Origin: Phoma sp. XZ068
Taxonomy: Eukaryota; Ascomycota; Dothideomycetes; Pleosporales; Didymellaceae
Length of the DNA: 64,000 nt
NCBI GenBank assembly: GCA_004835665.1
Contig: RBKR01000017.1
Location: 992,001 to 1,056,000 of the forward strand
Reading direction: 5' to 3'
The position numbers and the translations under genes were made by a program. A model generated the notes under the pieces. The model saw only the letters and a program-made list of their open reading frames with translations, ran no database searches and was not told where the DNA came from. This document shows, one piece after another, positions 11,500 through 22,889 of this stretch. Every line of letters starts with the position of its first letter. Within the stretch, counting starts at the first letter, position 1.

Positions 11500-11908
11500 T
11501 GTGGTACAAATATGCTGTGTAACACTGAAGGTGCGTCTGTAAAGATCTAACTAGAGCGCCGTCATTCGCCCCTATTCTCCGCCATCCGTGGATTCCGCCG
11601 TGGTGACAGACCCCAACCCTATCTCCGCAGCGGGAAACCTTGCCCGCTCGGGCACGAGCGTGGAGCTCGTCGAGCTCGATGTCGGCCGTGCGAGAAATAA
11701 GCTCGCGTCGGTCTATTTTAGCGCCTCGCCGTGATTGGACCTGTAGCACCAGTCCAGCCAGAACACCAGCTGTGAGCTCCCTCGACATCCCGCCTCTTCA
11801 CGACAACACGAATCTTGTTGACACAACGTGGTTCGTGGCCTCAAGAACCCTTTTCACTCCTTCTCCCCGCACCAGCTTACTACAGTCACGAGTGAGCAAA
11901 TCGCCATC
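11500..11908. promoter_or_regulatory. Divergent promoter region, P450 and Ala/Pro-rich gene
   Basis: Only 409 bp separate the two start codons, so the promoters must share this segment. I did not find a convincing TATA box or palindromic operator. The open frames in it are shadows. Confidence 0.5.
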
Positions 11909-13111
11909 ATGCCCGGAGTCCGTAAGTAACAGCCTGCTGAACCTTGTCATCTTGAAGCTGCTTGTCATGGTACACCGCGCTTTCACAATGGCAGCCTTTG
12001 TGTACACTCAGAGCTCATGATGCCTATTGCACGTGTCTGATATCTCAGTGTGGAATTCCTCCTGCGACCTCGTACACGTTTGAACCATATCAATCTAACA
12101 TGCCACCAACAGCCCCCGATGCGATGGACCAGGTGAAGAAGGCCTTCAAGGGTCTCTTCGGCAAGAAGAAGGCCAAGAAGGAGGAGCCTGCGCCGACTGC
12201 CACCACCGAGCAGCCGTCTGCCAGCACTGCGAAGCCCACCGAGACGACTCCCGCAGCACCAGCCCCGGCTGCTGCTCCTGAGCCCGTCCAGGGCGAGACT
12301 GCTCCGGCCTCGACAGGCACTACTCCAGCTGCACCGCCCGCCGCTCAGCCCGCCGCTCAGCCTGCTGCGCAGCCAGCTGCAGCTCCCGCTGCAGCCCCAG
12401 CTCCAGCACAGGCCGAGCCCAAGAAGGACGAGGCGGCTGCTTTGGCCGAGGTCAAGCAAGCCACGCAGAGTAGGTCAACATCTCTCCTTCCTCCCGAGGT
12501 TCGCGAACACGGTGACGGCGATTGCTGGGATGGTTCCAGGCGACGACAGAAGGTTGCGCTCGATAGCGTCTGGGACGGACCTATCTGAGCCCAGCCCTGC
12601 CTCGTCCGCCTGGTTCTCGTTTCGCTCCCATCCACCCTCTACGCGCCTGTCTCTCACCGTCCGCATCAGCCGCTCTTGTATGGCGGCTTTGCGTCGACGT
12701 TTTCCGCATCTCCTTCTGTCAACAACTTCAGCGAACTTTCCAGTCCTTCAAAGATACCCATAGACTAACGACACGTCCCTTTCAGCCCCTGAGCCTGTTG
12801 GTGCCGTTGCACCAGCTCCACCGACTGCTGTCTCCTCACAGACAGCCGCCACCGATGCCCCCGCAGCTACCGAGGCGAAGCCCACCGACGCACCAGCAGC
12901 TCCCGAAGCCCCTGCTGCTGCGCCTCCCGCAGACGTGCCTGAAATTCCCGCTACCAAGCCTGCTCCTGGCATGTCTGCCACTAGCGGCCCTTTGGATGAG
13001 CCTGACTTTGGCGCTGACCCGAAGCCGGAGCCTACAGCTGCCCCTGCGACAGCTGCGGCGCCTACTCCTGCTGCCCCCGCACCCTCGACCACCGCGCCTG
13101 CAGAGAAGTAA
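11909..13111 (+). CDS. Ala/Pro-rich low-complexity protein with basic N-terminal helix
   Basis: Three exons (11909-11921, 12113-12469, 12786-13111) give 231 residues. Exon 1 is only 13 nt (MPGV plus one base) and joins to PDAMDQVKKAFKGLFGKKKAKKEE. An ATG at 12100 in the same frame could be mistaken for the start, but it overlaps the branch site and acceptor of intron 1 (CTAAC at 12095-12099, ACAG ending 12112). The rest is PAA/PAP repeats with a slightly acidic end. The basic amphipathic N-terminus could bind membranes or a partner; the remainder should be disordered. I do not recognise a family. Intron 2 (316 nt) is long and contains no alternative coding frame. Confidence 0.7.
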
Positions 13112-13645
13112 GGTGCTTCTGTCGACTCACAAGGTTGAAGGAGGAACAGTGCCTCATAGACTCTATGTAAGGGGCGGTTGGTGTGGAAGCCGAGTGCATG
13201 TGTGCCAGGTCTTTTGTTCTTTTCTTTTCACTAATACTATACCCCTATTACATATCAGCGAGCGAGTTGAGCAGAAGCGGTTCGGCGTTGGATTAGCAAT
13301 TCAAACGACAGTGTGCATCGTTCTTTATGTATGTGTACCATGACAGTGATATTTGAACAGTGACGTGGACGCGTTTGGAGGTATTCGAACGCGCTTGAAA
13401 ATGGTTCAACCATGATTGATGTCATGGTTCCTGGATTAGCGCGCTGCGCGGGGCAACATCAATATATGCCCCACGTCCAGCACTTATTTGTTTGAAGCCG
13501 AGACCGTTGACTCTTCTACACTCACATTCCCGCTTTCTACATACCATAAGCATTGTTTCCAACTCACGTAGCCCGCTAGCTTCTAGATACCCACTGCCAC
13601 ATTTTGCTATAGCGGCTTCCTCCCCACAACGCGCACGAATCAAAC
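13112..13645. other. Intergenic region upstream of HBS1
   Basis: This 534-bp region holds the 3' UTR of the Ala/Pro-rich gene and the promoter of HBS1, with a pyrimidine-rich stretch just before the HBS1 start. Nothing else is visible. Confidence 0.5.
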
Positions 13646-16180
13646 ATGCAGCGCACACGAAACGTCAGCTACGATGACGATCTCTACGATGACGACGACT
13701 ACTACGAGGAAGAGGAGGCAGAGCCCATGTCGGCAGATGACAAGGAGCAGATGCGGCTAAGCACCATCAGCGCGCGAGAGGCTCTCGGCAGCGCAGGGTC
13801 GAATATCAGCGATGCGCAAATACAGGAAGCGCTGTGGCACTACTACTACGACATTGGGAAGAGTGTGAGCTATTTGAAGAACAAATTCGCAGCACCAGCA
13901 CCAAAGCAAGAAACACAGCCAAAGAAAGAGAAGGCCACATCACGCTTTGATCAAGCTGCAAGCGCAGCTGTCGAGAAGGCACCTGTCCCTGTCGGTAAGC
14001 ACTCACATCCACAGTACAGCTACGCGCAGTCAACCTACCCCGTTGCGTCGATTCTACCCCTGCCGCCCGTTACGATGCCGTCGAACGCCCAAGACTTCTT
14101 TGCCGATGTGCCCTGGGGCAACGTCCCAGCTCACAGACTGGGTGTGATTACGGTGGACGAACCGCACTTTCGAGGTGGCCTGCTTGGCGGCTCTTCCAAG
14201 CTGGCAGCACTTGCGGCAAAGCGTAGAAAGGAGAGAGAAGAAGCACAAGCTGCGTCAAATGCCAACGGCCAGACGGATGCAGCTATCGCCATGCTCGATA
14301 AGCTTACAGTCAAGAGCAAAGACGGCACCGCGCCGGCCGACGAAGCTGACCACCCCTCGCGCATCTCCAAATACACCGCTCGCAGACGCTCCCCCTCTCC
14401 CAAGCCAGCCCCAGTCGAAGAAGTTGCGCCTGAGCCAGAAGCACCGAAGCCAGCTATCGAGGTTGAACACCCAGCCCAAAGAGCTACAGCCTCCATGTTC
14501 GCTTCAACTCTGTGCGGCACGTCGCGTCCAGTACAGTCATCGGCCATTCTTCAAGAGTTTCCTGCCCCATACAGTCACTACAAAGACTACCAGAATGCGA
14601 AGCCGTTCGAAGGCCCCAGTCCAGACGACATCGTACGAGCGGCTCAGGCGAACAAAGGCGCAGGCACGGGGCGGCATTGATTTCGTGGCAGCACTTGAAC
14701 CGGGCTTTTCTAAGGCATACAGGAACCACACCGAAGAAGAAAAAGCCAACCGCCGCTGGGAACGGCGATAAGCTTGCAGAGTCTGTCGAGAAGCTTGTAG
14801 TCGACGAACCAAAAGTCAGGAGCAAGAATCTGAACGTCCTTGACGAGCTTCACAAGAGTGGCATGAAGAGGATGGCCAATTTTGTAGTCGTAGGTAAGTA
14901 CAGTCGAGAGGCATCCATCCTGCCAAAAGTTTGGCTTCGACCACTTTGTGCTAACATCGATAGGACACGTCGACCACGGCAAGAGTACACTTATGGGCCG
15001 CTTATTGTACGATTTGAAGGTCATTGACCAAAGATCGATCGACAAACTCCGCAAAGAAGCTGAGACTATTGGGAAATCTTCGTTCGCCTTGGCATGGGTG
15101 ATGGACGAGACGAGCGAGGAGCGCAGTCGAGGTGTCACTGTTGACATTGCAACAAATTACTTCGAAACGGACAAGTCGCGCTTCACCATCCTGGACGCTC
15201 CCGGACACAAGGACTTCATCCCCAACATGATCTCGGGTTCTTCGCAAGCAGACTTTCCCGTTCTCGTCATCGACTCAAGTACAAACAGCTTTGAGGCGGG
15301 CTTGAAGGGTCAGACAAAAGAACACATTCTGATCGCAAGAAGCATGGGAATGCAACACATCATCGTAGCCGTCAACAAAATGGACACCGTCGCCTGGTCG
15401 AAAGCACGATTCGACGAGATAAAGAAGAAGATGACAGCGTTCCTGACAGAAGCCAGCTTCGCCGAGAAACGCATCACATTCATCCCCCTAGCAGGTCTCA
15501 CAGGCGAGAACGTCGTCGCCAAGCTCTCCCACCCAGCAGCAGACTGGTACATAGGCGAAACCCTTCTAGAAGCCCTCGAACGCATCGAGCTCCCCCAGCG
15601 GCAGTTTGAGAAGCCTCTGCGCCTCTCCGTTGCAGACGTCTTCCGTGGCGACCTCCGCTCACCGCTCAGCATATCCGGCCGCATCGATGCCGGCACCCTC
15701 CAAGTTGGCGACGTCATCCTCGCGCTCCCAGCCAACGAGAAAGCAGTCATCAAGTCCATCGAGGTTCAAGACGCCCCCGTCGACTGGGCAGTCGCAGGTC
15801 AAATCCCCACCCTCCACCTCACCGACATCGACCCCGCGCATCTCCGCCAGGGCGACATCGTCTGCTCGCCCCGAGCCCCCGTCAAGCTCGTCAAAGCCTT
15901 CACCTCCAAACTCCTCGCCTTCGAACACGTCCTGCCCATGCCTGTCGAGGTATTCCGAAGCACACTCAACAGCCCCGGCAGCATCAGATTGCTGAGCGCT
16001 AAGCTGAACAAGTTCACAGGCGAGGTGACGAAGAAGCGGCCCCGCATCGTCAAGCCCGGCGAGGTAGCGCGCGTGGTGGTGCAATTGGAGCGCGAATTGC
16101 CTATTGAAGAGGGCATGAGAGTTGTTATACGTGAGCGGGGGAGGACAATTGGCGCGGGGTTGATGGAGAATGTTGCTTGA
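13646..16180 (+). CDS. HBS1: HBS1 translational GTPase (ribosome rescue, Dom34 partner)
   Basis: The proposed exons 13646-14663, 14723-14893 and 14964-16180 make 801 residues. The N-terminus has an acidic start and the HBS1_N helix-rich domain (AREALGSAGSNISDAQIQEALWHYYYD). A short fungal motif follows (DFFADVPWGNVPAHR, GGLLGGSSKLAALAAKR). The C-terminal half is the eEF1A-like G domain: GHVDHGKST, DAPGHKDFIPNM, NKMD, then two beta-barrel domains. With Dom34 this GTPase splits stalled ribosomes in no-go and non-stop decay. The last intron is normal (GTAAGT, 70 nt). The penultimate one must begin with GC (14664-14722, 59 nt) to join ANKGAG to TTPKKKKP. Without splicing the frame stops at 14680. 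Whether the stretch 13994-14090 is partly another intron is unclear. Confidence 0.92.
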
Positions 16181-17437
16181 TCTTGACCTTGCACACAAGT
16201 AGGTAGATATAGGACGATGGGAAATTATGATCACATACACCTATTTGCACCAACTCATCCTTTTTACTTCTGAAACTCCGAGAGAGAGCGTTTCTTTTCG
16301 TCCCAACTCTCTTTGTGCGTACGCTCCTCCTTGTGTCCCTTGTATGCGTGTGCACTAGATTAGTGTATACGATGTTCGACATCTATCCAGCCATCCAGCC
16401 ATATTCCCTACCTTACCTGGTCTTGTCTTCATCAACCTAAGCATCACCGACTGAAGTGTAATTCACGCAACGAGGAGTTACAACTCTTTCCATGGCTCTG
16501 ATAAATTTTGAATCGAAGGATTATTGTGCTGCTGGTCTTGCAGCTGGTTGGAATAGGGGGTATGGAGTGTGATGGGTGTGGTGATGTGGTAATTTGTTGT
16601 GCTGTGGTGGAGGGAGGTGGGTAGGTAGGTAGGGAAACCATGGGGCAATTGCGAGGGGGTTTGAATTGTAGCTATGAGATGGTGTTTTACAAGCTATGAT
16701 TTGCTGTATTTCTTTGAATTTGAAACATAGGATCTAGATAGATGCCTATAACGCAACATTCAATTACGTGGACTTGTAGCAAGGGAGAGCCACGTGAGAT
16801 GGGGGTTTTGAGCGGGAGGAACTGGGACCCGCTGTGCATGGGCCATGTGTAAAGGATTCATTCGGGTACGGTGCCGGAATAGAAAGACTACGTACACAGT
16901 AGTTTTAGTGTTGGTACTTGGACCCGCTTCTTCGTATTTAGAATCCGCTACTCGGTTTCTGGGTTTTCTTCTCTCCTTCTGTCGTCTAACACAGAGCATT
17001 GAAGATCCATGAAGCTCTATGCTTCCCTTCATTGATTTGTCGCTTTAGACTCGTCGAACTCTTGATTGCGATCAACTGTTGGATGAAGGTAGTAGTACCA
17101 GCTACTGTACGTACACAGTACCGTATATCATCCAGCTGAATCGGCAGAGGCAGATAGCGGAGCGACGGGTGGTCCGCCGTTTGCGTATGTTCTCATATAG
17201 CCACCGTCTAATGACTCCCGTTAGGACCCGTTGCACGGCTTTCCAACGTCCTGTGATTCAATGACTCTGCCGGCTAATAACTGTCGAACTCGTCCATCGA
17301 GACTCGGATCAGGGAGATGGTGAACGACAATTATTTCTTGGCACCGTGCCCATTATTCAACATGAAACTCGATACGAAGCTGCGACGCAATTAATTCCCA
17401 CCTCTACGAGATACTATACGCAGTGGCTGAGAATCAT
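16181..17437. other. Gene-free region between convergent genes
   Basis: This 1.26-kb stretch lies between the 3' ends of HBS1 and the GT25-like gene. It includes a G/T-rich tract near 16545-16640 (GGTAGGTAGG-like). No frame of credible coding quality was seen on either strand. Confidence 0.5.
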
Positions 17438-18732
17438 TTATCCTGCCAAGCATGTACTCTTGAATAATCGAAGACATCTCGCACTGTCCTTGATGTTTTC
17501 TGTTGTGCCGTTGATCTTCTTTGCAATGTGATATCTCACAAAGTCGCCCTCTTCGCTGTCCTCTGAGAGCTCGGTAGAACCGTCCTCTACGCGGTCGTTT
17601 GCCTTGCCCACCTCGCTGGACTGGCCAAACTGGGCATCCGGACGGAAATGTCGCATGACCTCGGGATTGACAACAATGCATTTGAACGCATCGGATCGGC
17701 AGCCATGCATGAGTTTGATGTCGAAAGCCTCGTCTTGGCCGGTAGACACGTACTTGAGCACTTTCCTGGCTCCAGGCTTGTTGACTGCATATGCGAATGT
17801 GCAAACGGCGCCGTTGGACTTGTATACAGCACGTTGGCCTTCCTTGATGCGCGAGAAAATATCTAGCGCCCAGCCTTTATACGAAGACTGCGGCACGACC
17901 GTAGGGTCATCAAATGCTGTAACCTCCTCCTTGGCGAGGGGAAGGTCGCCGCAGTGGCCTATCCACAAGACATCCCATCGATGTGAGTATGGGTGGATGT
18001 CATCGTCTGGTGCTTTGGTGTGATTTCGAACAGCTTCAGCAATAAGGCTCATTTGATCCTGATCAAGATTTGGTTAGTTCACGTTGTCGTCGCACTGCAA
18101 CTCCCACTTACCTTGATATTTACGTCCCAGTCGACGTCGTCCTCAAGCACCAGGGCAGAGTTGAGCTCGCTTTGGATGATGAACTTCAGCATATCGATAT
18201 GCGCAAGCCAAGCTAGCGCACTACCATGCGACGGCTTGGTAGCTTTCTCATCCCCGATTGCTTCGAAGGCATCTGCCAGCTCCTGAGACCATGTCGGCTG
18301 TGGCGGGAAGTCAATCATCACGTTGGCGACCTCTGCGGCTGCCAGCAGACCTTGTCTACGCCATGAAGAACCGCCCTTCGACAAAGCCAAGATCTTCTGA
18401 AACTGTAATGTGTATTGTCAGCCACGTTGCCGAGTGGCTCGGGTGACATCCGTATTACTTACACCAAGAGTCGAGTTTCGCGGCGTATACGGCTCCCAAA
18501 GGGGTGTAAGTGTAGTCTTTTCGTTCGTGTATATCGGTTTTGGCCCCGGAAACTTTTGGTGTTTTTCACTTTCGGTGTAGTGTGGTACCGGGACTGATGT
18601 TTGGCGAGCTGAAATATCAGAATACCACCGAAAGTACACAGCGCTGGTGAGAAGAATGAATAGAAGCGCGATCAAGCCGATCAGCGGTTTCAAGACACTG
18701 TTTCCCAAGTGGAACCTCGTGTATACCGCCAT
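17438..18732 (-). CDS. GT25-family-like glycosyltransferase, type II membrane protein
   Basis: Exons 18463-18732, 18112-18402 and 17438-18058 give 393 residues. After a short cytosolic leader there is one transmembrane anchor (LKPLIGLIALLFILLTSAVYF), consistent with a Golgi type II topology. The catalytic part has the family's start-of-domain pattern (GSSWRRQGL), a head-on ALAWLAHIDMLKFI helix and, near residue 175, the acidic metal/sugar-nucleotide motif LEDDVDW. Later come DVLWIGHCGD and CTFAYAVNKPGARKVL. This is the LPS-biosynthesis/procollagen galactosyltransferase fold (GT25). Fungal members are widespread and uncharacterised. The acceptor is unknown. The C-terminal tail is acidic and probably disordered. 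Confidence 0.82.
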
Positions 18733-19467
18733 AGTGTGCGCTCTACTATATTTGCTGTACGAACAGCGCAAGTTAAGGAGCAGACAGTGCGGAATATTAA
18801 AAAAAACCTGGATAGACAGCACTATGCTACAAATAACTCCTCGTGGGAGGGGCACATACACGAACTACGTGGAGCCCTGCGCAGACACAAGGCTAGAGTG
18901 TATCCGGGTGACAGCAGCGGTTAGCACCCTTACTCAGGCCTAGTGGTTGTGTGGCGGTTTTGCAAGTCGTGTTAGTGCGGACAGATACGAGCGACTTTGT
19001 CCAGGTACACCACGTCCGGCCACTATGCGTAACGTCCAACCCGAAGGAGGCAGGAGTGACAAGCAATGACGAGGCCGAACCCGTGCACTACGGACTCAAA
19101 TTTCTCCGATTGGTATTATGCACGATAGCTGTCACCTTGGCTCCCGGTGAACCTTCCAAAATTGCCACGTACTTCAGGCAAATTCCCACGCGCCTGTCTT
19201 TAGGATTTCGTCCAGCCCTTCTCAGGATGTTGTATCTATGCTGTTAAGCTATCGGCTCGCTTAAGTGCGGCACTCTTCGCTAATCGGGAGCTGGTGCCCG
19301 CATGGGCTTCCCGAACGAAGTACGAGCCCAAGCTCGAGCGCGTGATCAAAATGTCAGTGGTGGATACGGAACCAGCCGGTTATGAAGTCGGAATGTTCCA
19401 TTGGGAAAGCGTGATGCTCTATTACACTGTCTATGTAGTTGCTTCTAATCTGAGTCGGCGGCCTGCT
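18733..19467. other. Intergenic region
   Basis: This region covers the promoter of the GT25-like gene and the 3' flank of the tartrate dehydrogenase-like gene. The translated frames show no motif. Nothing else was found. Confidence 0.5.
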
Positions 19468-20571
19468 TCAACAACTTGATGCCCTCATGATTTCCTTCTC
19501 TATTGCCAGGCCTAGCGACTCTGTCGTTCCTGAAAGCCCGCCCATATCCGGTGTCATTACGTGTGGCTCTTTCTTTGCCAGAACAGCCTCGATTGCTCTT
19601 AACATCCCCGCTGCGGCGTCTTTGAAGCCAAAGTGCTCAAGCATCATCTGACCGGCCCAGATCATACCCACCGGGTTAGCTATTCCTTTGCCAGCGATAT
19701 CAGGAGCGCTACCGTGCACAGGTTCAAAGAGGCTAGGGAATTTTCCCTCTGGATTGATGTTTCCCGAAGGTGCAATACCAATTGTGCCTGTACAAGCTGG
19801 CCCAAGATCGCTCAGAATGTCTCCAAACAAGTTACTTCCGACAACGACATCGAACTGTTCAGGTCGGAGGACGAACCAGGCTGTCAAGATGTCGATATGG
19901 AACTTGTCGACCTTTACATCTGCGTAGTCGCCCTCCTCGTGCAGCTTCTGTAGCCGTTCGTCCCAGTAAGGCATGGTTATGCTAATCCCGTTGCTCTTGG
20001 TTGCGCTTGTCAAATGCTTCTTCGGTCGACTTTGGGCCAGCTCAAGAGCGTATTTCAGCACTCGATCCACGCCAACACGCGTCATGATGGTTTCCTGAAC
20101 CACAACCTCACGATCCGTCTCTTCGAAAATCTTGCCACCGATAGAACTGTATTCGCCTTCAGTGTTTTCCCGCACGACCCAGAAATCAATGTCTCCTGGC
20201 GATTTGTTGGCCAGAGGACTTTGCACTCCGGGCATTAAACGACATGGACGAAGGCTGATATACTGGTCGAACTCGCGGCGGAATTTGAGAAGGCTTCCCC
20301 AGAGACTGACATGATCTGGAACCTGGTCGGGCATGCCCACAGCTCCGAAATAGATAGCATCGAAGCCGGACAGGATAGTCTTCCAGTCTTTTGGAAGCAT
20401 CTGTCCATGTTTGGCATAGTATTCGCAGCTGGAGAAGTCGAAGTCTGTAAAATCCAGGGCAAGGCCGTAGACTGACGCAGCTGCCTTCAAGCAGCGCACA
20501 CCGAGCGGCATTACTTCGGTGCCAATACCGTCACCGGGGATTACGGCAATCCTCAATTTGCGAGAGCCCAT
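19468..20571 (-). CDS. Tartrate/D-malate-type beta-decarboxylating dehydrogenase
   Basis: The intronless frame encodes 367 residues of the isocitrate/isopropylmalate dehydrogenase superfamily: N-terminal IAVIPGDGIGTEV, the substrate loop with Arg residues (LKFRREFDQYISLRPC), the signature DFWVVRENTEGEYSSIGG, active-site Lys in KVDKFHIDILTAWF, and the NAD loop EPVHGSAPDIAGKG. The VVRENTEGEYS pattern and the length point to the tartrate dehydrogenase/decarboxylase group (TtuC-like), whose enzymes oxidise L- or meso-tartrate or oxidatively decarboxylate D-malate with NAD. It is probably cytosolic, since no presequence is seen. It is transcribed away from the malate dehydrogenase gene and lies at the edge of the organic-acid gene set. 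D-malate, tartrate or isopropylmalate as true substrate cannot be decided from sequence alone. Confidence 0.9.
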   Translation of the reverse strand: MGSRKLRIAVIPGDGIGTEVMPLGVRCLKAAASVYGLALDFTDFDFSSCEYYAKHGQMLPKDWKTILSGFDAIYFGAVGMPDQVPDHVSLWGSLLKFRREFDQYISLRPCRLMPGVQSPLANKSPGDIDFWVVRENTEGEYSSIGGKIFEETDREVVVQETIMTRVGVDRVLKYALELAQSRPKKHLTSATKSNGISITMPYWDERLQKLHEEGDYADVKVDKFHIDILTAWFVLRPEQFDVVVGSNLFGDILSDLGPACTGTIGIAPSGNINPEGKFPSLFEPVHGSAPDIAGKGIANPVGMIWAGQMMLEHFGFKDAAAGMLRAIEAVLAKKEPHVMTPDMGGLSGTTESLGLAIEKEIMRASSC

Positions 20572-21624
20572 GATGGAGTAATTAACGAATATTGATGTAC
20601 AGCGTTAGCTCACGTTGTAAGTCATGCCTGACTAGATACATATTATATATGACCGCAACAGTTTCGAACTACACTGAAAGACAGAGACTCTAGGCAAGGG
20701 CGCCGATGATTGGCCCGCAACGCGTCTGTAGCGTCCCCGGCAGAACTCGAGCCGCGGCGCCAACGGATGCGCGCCTAAATATTGTGCCGATTAGCACATT
20801 CAGCGTGCCTTCAGACGACAAGGGTTCAGAGCTAACAATTGACCGGAGATAATGACAACATCCCGAATTTTGGGCATTCTGGCACATGGTGGCAGAACTC
20901 TGAACTGTTGATACAACAAGATCACATACGCTTGTGCATTTCATTTACTTCCAGTCAAGCGAGGCAAAGTAATGATGTGAAAGGGTATTCGTTGCAGCAT
21001 GATAGGAGAAACTCAACACGACGGTGGTACGCGTTCACTACCTTTCTGCGCAAATGTACAAAAGATGTCTTGCACATACCACGATGTAGTCGTAAATGGT
21101 GCACTGAGAAAATACAAAGCTCTGTACTGTCCAAATCAATTATGCGTATACCCCAACTGAAACCACGCTTCCGAGTTCTAAAAATCTCGGTAATAAGGAC
21201 CAAAAAGTAGCAATCGGCCGCGCGTAGAATGTTGGAGTGACAGCACCCTCCACTGAGCTGAAGCAATGGTACCTTGGTATCGTACAATATAGCACAGAAC
21301 AGTAGTGACAAGTGGCTGGTCATCCGTATGATTCAATTGTAGAGCTCCACGCCCCACACATTTCGAAATGATGGTTTGCGGCATAGGTTTAACCGTTCAA
21401 ACAATCAAGTCGGGTGTTTGTATGGCCGCACTATGAATCAGTCCTTCCTGAATGGAGAGCTGCTGCCACGTCGGAGGCGATCGGGAACCTCCTATAAGAT
21501 GCAAGATTGCATACACCATGATTATATAAAGTGCTAAGACCGACATTTGGGCAGCTACCAAAAGCTCACAATTCAATCATCAATCAACAATCACCCATAT
21601 CAGCAAACTTTGCATTAATCCAAA
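20572..21624. promoter_or_regulatory. Divergent promoter region of the two dehydrogenase genes
   Basis: A 1,053-bp region separates the divergent tartrate-type dehydrogenase and malate dehydrogenase genes. It contains several CGG-containing stretches (for example around 21469-21482, CGGAGGCGATCGG) that could be half-sites for Zn2Cys6 regulators, and a TATATAAA-like run near 21525. These are suggestions only. Confidence 0.4.
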
Positions 21625-22889
21625 ATGGTCAAGGTAGCAGTCTTGGGTGCTTCTGGGCAGATTGGCCAGCCACTTAGTCTTCTACTCAAATCTGTATGCA
21701 TTTCCTTACAAATGGCAAACTTTTGTAAACGCTAATGAATTGGTACCGCAGAATTCTCTTGTGACTGAGTTGAGACTCTACGATGTCGTTCACTCGATTG
21801 GTGTAGCTACGGACTTAAACCATATCGACACACCCGCCAAAGTCAGTGGATATTTACCTGCAGAGAATGGCCTAGAAAGAACTTTGACTGGCGCCGAACT
21901 GATCATGATACCTGCCGGTTAGTCCCAAGCAATCATTCTCACCACGAAGTAATAAATCTGACTGAATCAGGAATTGCTCGCAAACCAGGAATGACTCGTG
22001 ATGGTAATTACATCTGTGAACTCGCTTGTTCTCTACTGCTAACATCCTCAAACAGACCTTTTCAAGACCAACGCCAATGTTATCGCTGACCTCCTTTCCG
22101 GCGTTGCCAAATACTGCCCCAAGGCCTTCGTCTGTATTATCACCAATCCTGTCAACAGCACCGTACCCATTGCTGTCGAGGTGCTTAAGAAGGCTGGCGT
22201 TTTCGATCCTCGTAGGATTTTCGGCGTGACGACTCTTGACGTAGTTCGCGCCTCCACTTTTGTCGCCCACGTCCTCGGAGAGCAGGACCCCCAGAAATTC
22301 AAGATCCCCGTTGTTGGTGGACACTCGGGAGCGACCATCCTGCCGCTGTTTAGCCAGTCTCAGCCGCCAGTAGATCTAACTAAGGAGCGACTGGATGCGA
22401 TAACATACCGTAAGTGCAGCCAGGTTGCATTTTGTGCGGTCAATGTTTGCTGATCCCTGTCGAACAGGTGTGCAATTTGGCGGCGATGAGATTGTGAAGT
22501 CAAAGGCGGGCGCTGGCTCGGCCACTACCTGCATGGCCTACGCTGGTTTCCGGTAAGTGCAGTGTCAAATGGCAGACTAGCGGGTTTACGTATCATTACT
22601 AACTGGGTACAGATTTGCGCTAGGTCTCATCAAGGCCTTGAATGGCACAAGTGGCATTGTGGAACCCGCGTACGTTTATCTTCCAGGTGTGCCTGGAGGC
22701 GAGGCAATTGCAAAGGAGCTTGGAGTAGACTATTTTGCAGTGCCGGTTGAGCTAAATGCGCAAGGTGTTCTTAAGGCGTACCCGGTTGGCAAGCTGTCAG
22801 TCTATGAGGAAGACTTGCTCAGGACCGCAGTAGTTGAGCTGAAGGGGAACATCGCCAAGGGTGAGGGTCATATCAAAGGATTGCAGTAG
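21625..22889 (+). CDS. NAD malate dehydrogenase, non-mitochondrial form
   Basis: Six exons (21625-21693, 21752-21917, 21971-22003, 22056-22409, 22468-22552, 22613-22889) give 327 residues. The protein starts directly with the Rossmann fold (MVKVAVLGASGQIGQPLSLL), so there is no mitochondrial presequence. Catalytic elements are present: the two arginines of GIARKPGMTRDDLF, ITNPVNST, TTLDVVRA with the catalytic Asp, and GGHSGAT with the catalytic His. The enzyme interconverts malate and oxaloacetate. Its position opposite the tartrate-type dehydrogenase suggests a pathway-dedicated paralogue, possibly acting on oxaloacetate or oxaloglycolate made by its neighbour; that is inference. It may equally be the ordinary cytosolic enzyme. 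Five short introns, all GT-AG. Confidence 0.93.

Noticed and set aside
11962..12588. 208-codon plus-strand frame as a single-exon gene
   Set aside because: Its first part is intron and its last part runs past a clear GTAGGT donor at 12470 into non-matching sequence; the three-exon model gives a continuous Ala/Pro-rich protein.
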